Part shown: in pieces, positions 32,164 through 39,366 of the stretch
Numbering within the stretch: position 1 is the first letter of the stretch
Layout: each line of letters opens with the position of its first letter
Assembly: GCA_964353335.1 (NCBI GenBank)
Contig: CAYGVI010000003.1
Span: 186,001 to 250,000 of the forward strand
Direction of reading: 5' to 3'
Source: JAWAAW01 sp964353335
GTDB taxonomy: Archaea; Nanobdellota; Nanobdellia; Woesearchaeales; ARS49
Length of the DNA: 64,000 nucleotides
Notes under the pieces: model-generated
Seen by the model: only the letters and a program-made list of their open reading frames with translations
Told to the model about the DNA's origin: nothing
Database searches by the model: none
Position numbers and translations under genes: made by a program

Positions 32164-32910
32164 TCACCCTAATTGGTGTCCGAAATTTTCCTTTATGAAC
32201 TGTATCATCATTTCATTGCCCGCAAGCTTGTATGCATGCAGTGCTGCTGTGAACAGGTTCTCGCGCAGGCAGACATCGCCGAGCGCTGAGAGCTTTTCCT
32301 TGTCTCCCGCGAGCTCATACGCCTTCTGCGCGTAGCCGAGCTGGTTGTCGCTGACGCACCTGTCTCCGACGTGGACCAGCTTTGCCGGGTTCCTTATCGC
32401 CGAAAAGACCTCAATTGCGTGGTCCCACTTGCCCCTTACGAGGCATTCCTCGCCGACTTTTGCAAGCTTGTCCACATTGCTTATCGCCCTGAACGCCTTG
32501 ATTGCGTCTCCGAGCTTTCCGTCTTCCAGACACTTGTCACCAAGCCTCATGAGCTTGACATGGTTGTCTGCCAGGTTGTAGCAGTCAACTGCATTGCTGT
32601 AAAGGGCAACTCGCTCGTAGTCTTCGCCTATCTCGGTCAGTTTTGCCTTGTTGCCCGCAAGAATGAACGCCTTAACCGCATCATTGAGCTTGCCCTTGCG
32701 CTGGTATTCATCGCCGAGCACATTCAGGACATGGCGCCTTGTGACTTCGTTGAACATGGACAGGTTGATGTTGTCCAAGCCGCGCTCAATCAGTGTCGGC
32801 AAAATTTTCCTGAAGTTGTCTGCGTTTGAGACAGTCTCTGCATGCTTCATCTCGTTGGTTTGCTCTACTAAGTTAGAAACAATTTTGCGCATCAGCAATT
32901 CTTCGCTCAT
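32164..32910 (-). CDS. TPR-like alpha-solenoid repeat protein
   Basis: 248 aa. After a helical cap (1-70) come five repeats of about 33 residues with the pattern L..[GD]D.C...GKL.DAIKAF...... (for example LGDKCLEDGKLGDAIKAFRA, VGEECLVRGKWDHAIEVFSA). This resembles TPR or clathrin-type heavy-repeat scaffolds. It likely holds partner proteins, perhaps the adjacent zinc-finger and coiled-coil proteins. It diverges from the 33050 gene across an AT-rich promoter region. Confidence 0.7.
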   Translation of the reverse strand: MSEELLMRKIVSNLVEQTNEMKHAETVSNADNFRKILPTLIERGLDNINLSMFNEVTRRHVLNVLGDEYQRKGKLNDAVKAFILAGNKAKLTEIGEDYERVALYSNAVDCYNLADNHVKLMRLGDKCLEDGKLGDAIKAFRAISNVDKLAKVGEECLVRGKWDHAIEVFSAIRNPAKLVHVGDRCVSDNQLGYAQKAYELAGDKEKLSALGDVCLRENLFTAALHAYKLAGNEMMIQFIKENFGHQLG

Positions 32911-33049
32911 CTCTGCACCTCTCTTTCCCGCGCGTTTTAGTACTGATTTACTACTCTACGGGGTATTTCAAAGTATTATACTAATATATAAATGTTACTA
33001 TTCCGTATACTAGAAATATTTTTATATTTGAGCTAAAAGAGGGTATAAT

Positions 33050-33481
33050 ATGGCAGAAGTAAAAGACGTCCTGAAAGACTGGATTGTCGAGTATGTCAAA
33101 AACAAGGACGCTATGACCAGGCAGATTACTTCAATCCAGAAAGACGCTGAAAATGTTGATGTTTTTGTTGAAGGCACGCTGAAAAGCCAGTTTATAATAG
33201 TCCAGCCAGAGCTCAATGACCTTGGAAAGCTTGATTCTTTGAAAGACAAGCACATTGTCCTTGTCACAGCAAACACAAAAGAGAACGCTGAATTCCTGAT
33301 AAGCAACTGGCCAGAGCTCGTCAAGTATCCTCATTTATGCGTCTACTTTGTCAATCCAAACTCTTCTATGGACAAGCGCTGGGTAATCTTCCCAGCCACC
33401 CATGACAAAATAACAGAGCGCCGCTCACTGAGAAAAGGCATAGAATCATTATACGCGACAGTTGAGCCGTGGAAGGAATAA
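33050..33481 (+). CDS. hypothetical protein, 143 aa
   Basis: A TTTATATTT box (33020-33028) lies about 25 nt before the ATG. The protein is soluble, alpha/beta, and contains VEGTLKSQFIIVQPELND, DKHIVLVTANTKENAEFLIS and NPNSSMDKRWVIFPATHDKI. The Rossmann-like pattern (strand-helix) suggests a compact domain. Family not recognised. Confidence 0.55.
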   Translation: MAEVKDVLKDWIVEYVKNKDAMTRQITSIQKDAENVDVFVEGTLKSQFIIVQPELNDLGKLDSLKDKHIVLVTANTKENAEFLISNWPELVKYPHLCVYFVNPNSSMDKRWVIFPATHDKITERRSLRKGIESLYATVEPWKE

Positions 33482-33537
33482 TAACTATAAAATAGCATTT
33501 CGATGGTTTTTTATAGATTCTAATCAGCACATAAAAT

Positions 33538-33990
33538 ATGGATTTAGAAAGTTATCTTCAAGAAAAGAAAATATGGCATAAGTTCGTTGATAAACCTGAA
33601 ACCATACACACTGCGGATGCAGCTGAAAAAGCAGGAATTGAGCTTAAAAGGGTCACAAAATCTTTAGTAGTTTTAGATCAAGATAATCGACCTATTCTGG
33701 CAATTATTCCAGGAGACTGTAAGCTGAGCTTTGAAAAAATAAGGGCGGCTGCAAATGCAAAAAAAGTAAGATTAGTCCCTTTTGCAGAAGCAGAACAATA
33801 TTCAGGATATCTGCCTGGTGCAACCCCCATGGTCTACCATAAAATTGCAATGAAAGTATTCTTAGACAAAAAATTAACACAATATGAAAACATCTATGGC
33901 GGCGGGGGAGTAAGAACAAAACTTCTTGAACTTAAAGTCAGTGATGTAATAAATTTGAATAATGCAACAGTTGCAGATATTACAGAGTAA
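33538..33990 (+). CDS. YbaK/ProX-type aminoacyl-tRNA deacylase
   Basis: 150 aa with the YbaK/EbsC fold: HTADAAEKAGIELKRVTKSLVV, the conserved Lys in KRVTKS, LAIIPGDCKLSFEK, and the C-terminal ENIYGGGGVRTKLLEL with the GGG loop. Such domains clear mischarged tRNA (Cys or Ala on tRNA-Pro and others). Codon choice is noticeably more A/T-rich than in neighbouring genes, which, beside the homing endonuclease and tRNA-tail repeats, hints at recent acquisition. Confidence 0.9.
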   Translation: MDLESYLQEKKIWHKFVDKPETIHTADAAEKAGIELKRVTKSLVVLDQDNRPILAIIPGDCKLSFEKIRAAANAKKVRLVPFAEAEQYSGYLPGATPMVYHKIAMKVFLDKKLTQYENIYGGGGVRTKLLELKVSDVINLNNATVADITE

Positions 33991-34000
33991 TTTTCAACCT

Positions 34001-34073
34001 GATACGGCGTGCGGGCAGCGACGAACTGCGGTCCGTCTGGTCCGCACTTGTATCTGCGGATACGGCGTGCGGG
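34001..34073 (-). repeat. tail-duplicating element with orphan tRNA tails
   Basis: GATACGGCGTGCGGG is repeated exactly at 34001-34015 and 34059-34073. The second copy continues AATCGAAC, i.e. a T-arm start on the minus strand, but the rest does not form a tRNA. Between them are the hairpin GACGAAC-TGCG-GTCCGTC next to the distal copy and an imperfect inverted tail CCGCACTTGTATC (34042-34054). The parent tRNA with this tail is not in the window. Confidence 0.75.
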
Positions 34074-34110
34074 AATCGAACCACAGGTCACTGGTCTAGT
34101 GGTAGGAAGG

Positions 34111-34118
34111 TTTATATA
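34111..34118 (+). promoter_or_regulatory. TATA-like box of homing endonuclease gene
   Basis: TTTATATA is centred about 27 nt before GTG 34141, supporting this GTG as the start of a leaderless mRNA. Confidence 0.5.
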
Positions 34119-34140
34119 AGAATGCTGTCAATAACAGATT

Positions 34141-35187
34141 GTGGGGCGCTATATCGTCGATGAAAGGGTAAAGTTTCCGAAAGGTCTCCAAAGAAAGCTT
34201 CTTGAAAGCATAAAAGACGAGCATAATTTAACTTGGAAAGAATTTGCGGCAAGACTGGGAATTTCTGAAGGAATGCTTAGCATTGATTGGAGGCTTGAGC
34301 GGTGCACTCTTCCAAAATCGCGGATGAAACTGCTTGCTAAAATGAGTGAGAAACCTGCTGTTCGAAGAATAATTGATATGGGAAAAATTCTGCCACGCTG
34401 CTGGGGGCAAACGAAAGGCGCGATAAAAGCTTGCAAGACAATGAATATTGATCGCGTACTCACCATCACCCAAGGGATTGAGAAAACCCCCTCATTTGCT
34501 GAATTGGTAGGCATCATTTTAGGCGATGGCCACCTTCACGAAAAGGGAATGGAAATAACTCTGAACATCTATAAAGAGGTGGGTTATGCAGCACACGTAG
34601 CAGAACTCATCAAGACTTTATTTGGCAAAGAACCTAGAATTAGACACACACATTCAACCATACGCGTCATCTTGAATTCAAAACTGGTGGTGAAAGCTCT
34701 GAAAGAAATAGGATTGAAAACAGGCAGAAAAGGAGATCATACACGCATCCCAGAACTGTTTTGGACGGATAAAACTCTCCTCAGCCGGTGCGTACGCGGA
34801 TTAATCGACACAGACGGAGGAATCCATAAAAAAGAGCGGTTTGGAAAACGGCACATTATTGAATTCAAGAATATGTCACAGCCATTGCTTGACGACGTTA
34901 GAAACGCGCTTGCCCTGCTCGGTTTTCAGGTCTCGCTTGGCGGACCCCATGCAATTAGGGTGCAGCATCAGAGTGAGATTAAAAAATACCTACTCAACAT
35001 AGGCACTTCAAACGGCAAAAATACCGAAATAATTGGTGAAATTTTCGCGCCAGTAGTCCAGCGGCAGGATACGAGCTTCCCAAGACCTCAAAAAAAGGTC
35101 GGTAAGAGCTTGGGACCCGGGTTCAAATCCCGGCTGGCGCATCCGCTAATTCAAGATAAAAAAATAGAACAAAATCATTCTTTTTAG
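34141..35187 (+). CDS. LAGLIDADG homing endonuclease, reads through tRNA-Gly
   Basis: A free-standing two-motif LAGLIDADG protein. An N-terminal helix-turn-helix-like segment (TWKEFAARLGISEGMLS, residues 31-47) precedes motif 1 ELVGIILGDG (121-130) and motif 2 RGLIDTDGG (219-227), whose Asp residues are catalytic. The frame remains open through the tRNA-Gly gene from residue 303, and the last 46 residues are just translated tRNA and flank. The functional endonuclease probably ends near residue 300; the extension may be a by-product of insertion next to the tRNA. Confidence 0.8.
   Translation: MGRYIVDERVKFPKGLQRKLLESIKDEHNLTWKEFAARLGISEGMLSIDWRLERCTLPKSRMKLLAKMSEKPAVRRIIDMGKILPRCWGQTKGAIKACKTMNIDRVLTITQGIEKTPSFAELVGIILGDGHLHEKGMEITLNIYKEVGYAAHVAELIKTLFGKEPRIRHTHSTIRVILNSKLVVKALKEIGLKTGRKGDHTRIPELFWTDKTLLSRCVRGLIDTDGGIHKKERFGKRHIIEFKNMSQPLLDDVRNALALLGFQVSLGGPHAIRVQHQSEIKKYLLNIGTSNGKNTEIIGEIFAPVVQRQDTSFPRPQKKVGKSLGPGFKSRLAHPLIQDKKIEQNHSF
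35047..35141 (+). tRNA. tRNA-Gly (CCC) with 24-nt intron
   Basis: Acceptor GCGCCAG pairs with CTGGCGC, then A. D arm GTCC/GGAT. Anticodon stem CGAGC/GCTTG encloses TTCCCA plus A with anticodon CCC. An intron occupies 35083-35106 (between 37 and 38) with internal GACCT...AGGTC pairing. T arm CCGGG-TTCAAAT-CCCGG. It lies inside the 3' part of the homing-endonuclease frame. Confidence 0.92.
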
Positions 35188-35474
35188 GCAGCTTCTGCAG
35201 GAGCTTCTTCTCCTTCTTCGCCCGAATAGCTTGGTACAGCCGCCTTGGAGATTATCATTATGTCGCCCATTGCCTTTACGAGCTGGTGCGGAACGACAAC
35301 TCCCTTTGCGCTTCCAAGAACCTTGCTCAGGAACGAATTCTTTGTTGCCCTGACCCGCCATCCATAAACCTTGCTTTGCGTTAAAAGCGCCTCTTCAATA
35401 TCCCCAAAATAATCGCCAGTGTCAGTGAAAACTTTCATGTCGAATGTGTCCGAGATTTTCTTCATCTTAAGCAT
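35184..35474 (-). CDS. PRC-barrel domain protein
   Basis: 96 aa. VFTDTGDYFGDIEEALLTQS and VYGWRVRATKNSFL match the small PRC-barrel proteins of archaea, some of which (CdpB) act in FtsZ-based division. The C-terminal Glu/Ala tail (EEGEEAPAEAA) is disordered. The gene overlaps the homing endonuclease frame by 4 nt at its 3' end. The division role is inference from the family, not from context. Confidence 0.7.
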   Translation of the reverse strand: MLKMKKISDTFDMKVFTDTGDYFGDIEEALLTQSKVYGWRVRATKNSFLSKVLGSAKGVVVPHQLVKAMGDIMIISKAAVPSYSGEEGEEAPAEAA

Positions 35475-35560
35475 GTGTTATCCTCCCTCTTGAGCAGTAG
35501 TGTCATTCAGAGCGCCACAGCTATATAAATTTTGTGTTGGCTATAGAGGAATGTTTATTA

Positions 35561-35908
35561 ATGGCAGAAAACAACACAGGGAATATGGCAGGAACAACCA
35601 CACGTCGCAGGCCATTGGTGACTACAAAAAGAACCATGATAAGTGAGATATTAAAAGGCCTGAAAGACCTCAAGTTTCTTCTTGAAAAGACAAACGACGT
35701 GAAATCCGATGATATTGAACTGTATTCGGAGACAATTAAGACCTTCAGCGTGGAAAGGATTAGGGCAACAGATACTGAGCTTACAAGGATTTCAGGAGTT
35801 CTAAAAACTGTCAAAAGATGGACAAATGACAGTGACGTACAGGTCTTGGCAGACTACCTTCTGGACCTCATAACAACCACAAAGCGGCAGTTTAATTATG
35901 AAGAGTAG
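35561..35908 (+). CDS. hypothetical helical protein, 115 aa
   Basis: Start ATG 35561 (MAENNTGNMAG); box ATATAAATT at 35523-35531. A Gly/Thr-rich basic N-terminus (TTTRRRPLVTTK) precedes helices such as ILKGLKDLKFLLEKTNDVKS. Family not recognised; the basic start could contact nucleic acid. It ends 32 nt before the TraB-family ATG. Confidence 0.5.
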   Translation: MAENNTGNMAGTTTRRRPLVTTKRTMISEILKGLKDLKFLLEKTNDVKSDDIELYSETIKTFSVERIRATDTELTRISGVLKTVKRWTNDSDVQVLADYLLDLITTTKRQFNYEE

Positions 35909-35909
35909 G

Positions 35910-35918
35910 TTATATAAA
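35910..35918 (+). promoter_or_regulatory. TATA-like box of TraB-family gene
   Basis: TTATATAAA lies 22-30 bp before the ATG at 35940, right after the preceding stop. Confidence 0.5.
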
Positions 35919-35939
35919 CCGCGCAATTCTCAAAAGACC

Positions 35940-36644
35940 ATGCATTACCGCAACCTTACGCTGATTGGAACGTCTCACATTGCAGCAGAGAGCGTTACTG
36001 CTGTGACAAACATAATTCTGAAAGAGCAGCCGGCAATTGTGGCTTTGGAGCTTGACAGGAAGCGCTTGCCTGCATTGCTCCACCCGCAAAAGGCAAAAAC
36101 AAGCTGGAAGGACATAAAGCGCATTGGCTTCAAGGGATGGCTTTTCAGCATTATCGGCGCCTGGGTTGAAAAAAAGCTTGGCGAAAAGGTCGGAATGAAG
36201 CCTGGAGCAGAGATGCTGCAGGCGATAAAAGCCGCAAAAGCAGTAAAGGCAGACATTGCGCTTGTTGACCAGGACATTGAAATCACCCTAAAACGCTTCT
36301 CACAGACAATGACCTGGAAGGAAAAATGGCGCCTGTTCATAGACGTAATCAAGGGCATCATCTTCAGGAAAAGCGAGTTCAGTTTTGACCTGAGCACTGT
36401 TCCAAGCCAGAAATTAATCGCGAAAATGATTAAGGAGGTGCAGAAGCGCTACCCGAACATCTACAAAGTGCTTGTCACAGAAAGAAACGAGGTTATGGCA
36501 AAAAACCTCGCTTACCTGATGAACAACAACCCTGACAAGAAAATAGTCGCAATAGTCGGCGCAGGCCACGAAAAGGAGCTTATGCAATTAATCAAGGATG
36601 AGATGCGGGTAACACTTTCTTATAGTTTCCAAGTTGCTGAATGA
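35940..36644 (+). CDS. TraB/PrgY family protein
   Basis: 234 aa with the TraB/TIKI-like motifs in order: GTSHI (residues 10-14), VALELDRKRLPALL, ALVDQDIEITLKRF, VLVTERNEVMAKNLAYLM and IVAIVGAGHEKEL. Members include PrgY and eukaryotic TRABD; the fold is related to metalloproteases (EreA/ChaN-like). The archaeal substrate is unknown. The C-terminal membrane segments seen in some archaeal TraB proteins are missing here. Confidence 0.85.
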   Translation: MHYRNLTLIGTSHIAAESVTAVTNIILKEQPAIVALELDRKRLPALLHPQKAKTSWKDIKRIGFKGWLFSIIGAWVEKKLGEKVGMKPGAEMLQAIKAAKAVKADIALVDQDIEITLKRFSQTMTWKEKWRLFIDVIKGIIFRKSEFSFDLSTVPSQKLIAKMIKEVQKRYPNIYKVLVTERNEVMAKNLAYLMNNNPDKKIVAIVGAGHEKELMQLIKDEMRVTLSYSFQVAE

Positions 36645-36728
36645 GGCGAGGAGCAAACGGAGCGTAGCGGAGTGCAGCTACGAGCCGAATTCGCAATGAG
36701 TGTCTCTACGCCGCAGCCACCAGAATGA

Positions 36729-36738
36729 TTTATATACT
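36729..36738 (+). promoter_or_regulatory. TATA-like box of pseudo-S2P gene
   Basis: TTTATATACT is centred about 26 bp before the ATG at 36759. The preceding 36645-36728 holds a 6-bp hairpin CGTAGC...GCTACG and a GGAGCGTAGCGGAG stretch. Confidence 0.45.
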
Positions 36739-36758
36739 CAAATTAATGAGTTTGGCGC

Positions 36759-37490
36759 ATGAGCTGGGCGAACTATAAGGACAAGGTTAAGAGATACTTT
36801 CCTTTCTCAAGAACAGAGTGGAACAACTTCATCATCCTCGTCCTTGCTTTCGCGTTCATATGGTCTTTCACGCAATGGGGCGCGGCAAATTTTGACTTTG
36901 GCTCAGGCCTGAAGAACTTTATTTTCTCTGCTATAATGATTGCTGTTATTGTTTTCATCCACCACGCAGCCCAAAGGCTGTACGGACTTTTCTTTGGCTA
37001 CCGCATTGAGCACAAGATATGGTGGGCAGGACTGCTTGCCTGCGTGCTCGGCGTCCTGCTTTCAAACGGCAAAGTCATCATCCTGGCTGCAAGCGCAATG
37101 CAGGCGCACTTCCTGGCGCATCACCGCATTGGCGAGTGGCGCTATGGTGCAAGCATTTTCCAGATGGGGCTTGTTGCGTTCTCAGGCCCGATAGCGTCTG
37201 TCGTAATCGCTTTCATTTTGCAGCTTATCGCACCTGTGTTTTTCGCAGGGATGTTTGAGTTCAGCCTTTTGTTCGCGCTGTACTGCATCATCCCGATTCC
37301 GCCTTTGGACGGCGTGCATGTCTTTGCAGCCTCAAGGATTTACGGGTTTGTGTTTATTTTCACTCTGTTTGCCCTGCTCGCGTTCCTTTTGCTGTATTTT
37401 GTCGCGCAGCTGGGCATGATATGGAGCGTCATCCTCGCGCTGGTAATCGGCTTTTTGTGCTGGCTCGCGTTTGACTACATGGTGGGATAA
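36759..37490 (+). CDS. site-2-protease-like membrane protein with degenerate active site
   Basis: 243 aa, about six membrane segments. The layout fits M50/S2P: a metal-site helix, a conserved middle QMGLVAFSGPIASV and the C-terminal IPIPPLDGVHV (xPxPxLDG motif, whose Asp is a metal ligand). The expected HExxH helix reads IHHAAQRLYG (about residues 67-76), lacking both the Glu and the second His. It may be a non-catalytic pseudoprotease. It is coupled by one base to the next membrane gene. Confidence 0.75.
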   Translation: MSWANYKDKVKRYFPFSRTEWNNFIILVLAFAFIWSFTQWGAANFDFGSGLKNFIFSAIMIAVIVFIHHAAQRLYGLFFGYRIEHKIWWAGLLACVLGVLLSNGKVIILAASAMQAHFLAHHRIGEWRYGASIFQMGLVAFSGPIASVVIAFILQLIAPVFFAGMFEFSLLFALYCIIPIPPLDGVHVFAASRIYGFVFIFTLFALLAFLLLYFVAQLGMIWSVILALVIGFLCWLAFDYMVG

Positions 37491-37828
37491 TGGACAAAAA
37501 AGCGCAGTGGGAATGGGAAAGTTTCTGGCTTGAATACGTTGCAGGCGCATTGCTGATAATTGCGTTCTACCTTTCTGCAAGGGGCGCTTATGTTGGAGTC
37601 ACTTACGCTGTTGCTTTCATCATTGGCGCAATTCTCGGAAAGTTCTGGTATGACAAGATAAGGCGCCACAGGAACACGCTTTATATCACGGTCCTGACTC
37701 TTGCGGTTATGCTTGGGATAATAATAGGCAGCATTGGCACAGACAGGAGGATAATAGTGGTCCTTTACGTAATCGGCCTGCTCCTAAGCTATGTTATCCA
37801 CAAGGAGAAGTGGATCAGGAGCGCTTGA
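37490..37828 (+). CDS. membrane protein, 112 aa
   Basis: Three to four hydrophobic segments (about 15-32, 35-50, 62-80, 85-103) with basic loops (YDKIRRHRNT, HKEKWIRS). It shares the A of TAATG with the pseudo-S2P stop, so they are co-translated and may form a membrane complex. Family not recognised. Its 3' end overlaps the convergent P-loop gene by 45 bp. Confidence 0.6.
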   Translation: MDKKAQWEWESFWLEYVAGALLIIAFYLSARGAYVGVTYAVAFIIGAILGKFWYDKIRRHRNTLYITVLTLAVMLGIIIGSIGTDRRIIVVLYVIGLLLSYVIHKEKWIRSA

Positions 37829-38389
37829 TTTTAACAAAGAAACTGTTTTTTCAATATTATCTGATTCTTTCAAATAAATAATGTTGCGGTGCCCTTTGTA
37901 TTCAGCATAGGCGCTGCACGCAGCCCTGCAGTAATCAATGTTTTCCTCTTTCCATTTTTTTGGCTCTGACTGCCATCTTTTTCCAAGCCGGTCTTTCACT
38001 GTTGAGAAAGGCGGGTTGAGGACAATTGCGTTTGGGCTTCGCACTTTCCCGGGAAAAGCGAAAAGCGCATAATTTTTCTGGTCTTCCAGCTGTTTTTCAT
38101 TAATCCACCCAAGGGAAAAATATGCTTCTGCGTAAGCAAGTGCGTCATAAATGCACCTGTTTGCCAGCACAATCCTGCCAGGGCTGTTCTCTGCGATTTC
38201 AAGCGCCTCAAAGTTCTCAATTGACCGCTGGCAGATTTTCATTGTAATCCTTTCCAGCGGGCTTGTGTGGAATACGGGTGTTTTTGTTTTCAGTTCAGGA
38301 ACCAATATCTCAGGGCAGGCTTCCTGCAGTTTTTTGACAAGGGTTGTTTTTCCTGCGCCGTGAGGGCCTGAAATGAAAAAAAGGCTCAT
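37784..38389 (-). CDS. P-loop nucleotide kinase-like protein
   Basis: 201 aa with the Walker A motif GPHGAGKT (8-15), LANRCIYDALAYAEAYF (lid/substrate region, DRxxxD-like) and late VLNPPFSTVKDRLGKR. It resembles deoxynucleoside/thymidylate-kinase-like P-loop proteins (the AAA_28/NadR-like group). It is the last of a three-gene minus-strand set with a CYTH-like protein and another P-loop protein; starts and stops overlap or nearly touch. Confidence 0.7.
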   Translation of the reverse strand: MSLFFISGPHGAGKTTLVKKLQEACPEILVPELKTKTPVFHTSPLERITMKICQRSIENFEALEIAENSPGRIVLANRCIYDALAYAEAYFSLGWINEKQLEDQKNYALFAFPGKVRSPNAIVLNPPFSTVKDRLGKRWQSEPKKWKEENIDYCRAACSAYAEYKGHRNIIYLKESDNIEKTVSLLKSSAPDPLLLVDNIA

Positions 38390-39363
38390 TTTGTCTCCAC
38401 AGTTTCTTTTTCCTCCATCTTCAGCAGCGTTGACATAAGCGCCTTGCTGAGCCGCTTTGGAGCTTTTCCGCTGACAAAGTCATACTTTCTCTGGCTTGTT
38501 GGGAAAAGCCCCATCCTCCAGCCCCCTTTGACAGGCGCATTGTGGCTCAGGAACGCTGACATTTTTGCAAGGTCAACCATTCCTGCGACTATCTGCTTTT
38601 CAGAATCCTTTTCAAACGAATGAAATCCAGGGACATAGCCTGCATATTCGATTTCAAGCTGCCTTTGTATGTCATCCTTTCCCGCCAGGTGCGCACGGGT
38701 TATGGTAAATGAATAAATCCTGCCGTCATAATTGTCAAGGATGAATGCGTCGCCTTTTTCCTTGCGGATGTTTCCTGCATAATCCCCTCCGCCCCTGTGG
38801 ACTTCAGACACTTTTTTCAAAATGTCTTCCATTGTCGCAGGATATCGCTTTTCTGTCCTCTTTATGACAAGCTGCTCATGCGGAACCCCTGTCTTTAACT
38901 GCAATGGCTGGCTTTTTTCCTTTAGGTATGTCTTGCCCATTTTTTCTATTACTACAAGGCGCTCCTCAATGCCTGAGCCAAAGAAATGGTTTGTGCCCTC
39001 TGCAATAGAATCAACAGGGTCTTTCAGGAACCTTGCGTTTCCAACTGCGGGAAAGTCAAACGCTGCAAGATAGTCTGCGATTGACGGCTCTTTTGCCCCT
39101 TGTTTTTCAGCCACAGGCCTTATGTCCAGCTTTACCTCATACTCGATGTCAGAAAATTCCTTTGGCGCTTCTTTTATTCCCTTGTGCCCAAGCACCACCT
39201 GGATAAATCCCGCCCTGTTTGCCTCAAAAAATGTACGGTATGCGGCAACTATTTTCTCAGTGTTCTGGCTTCTGAAAAATTCAGTCAGCCCCTCACTCAC
39301 CCCTGATTTCCATGCAGGCACACTGCATTCCGAATACCTCGAACTGTCATAACATCCTCCCAT
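38386..39363 (-). CDS. CYTH/TTM-like protein, 325 aa
   Basis: EYEVK at residues 74-78 fits the ExExK signature of CYTH (triphosphate tunnel) domains. Charged strand repeats then follow, as in the tunnel: ERLVVIEKMGKTYLKEKSQP, EQLVIKRTEKRYPATME, RQLEIEYAGYVPG. CYTH enzymes bind triphosphates with a metal. In animal TTD14-type proteins a P-loop ATPase of the same kind as the flanking gene is fused to a CYTH domain, which supports the reading. The call is from pattern and context only. Confidence 0.45.
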   Translation of the reverse strand: MGGCYDSSRYSECSVPAWKSGVSEGLTEFFRSQNTEKIVAAYRTFFEANRAGFIQVVLGHKGIKEAPKEFSDIEYEVKLDIRPVAEKQGAKEPSIADYLAAFDFPAVGNARFLKDPVDSIAEGTNHFFGSGIEERLVVIEKMGKTYLKEKSQPLQLKTGVPHEQLVIKRTEKRYPATMEDILKKVSEVHRGGGDYAGNIRKEKGDAFILDNYDGRIYSFTITRAHLAGKDDIQRQLEIEYAGYVPGFHSFEKDSEKQIVAGMVDLAKMSAFLSHNAPVKGGWRMGLFPTSQRKYDFVSGKAPKRLSKALMSTLLKMEEKETVETK

Positions 39364-39366
39364 TTT

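Noticed and set aside
34059..34110. tRNA gene on either strand
   Set aside because: AATCGAACC resembles a T arm, and TGGTCTAGTGGTAGGA resembles a D arm, but on opposite strands; no acceptor, T stem or anticodon stem can be formed. Treated as a tail fragment.
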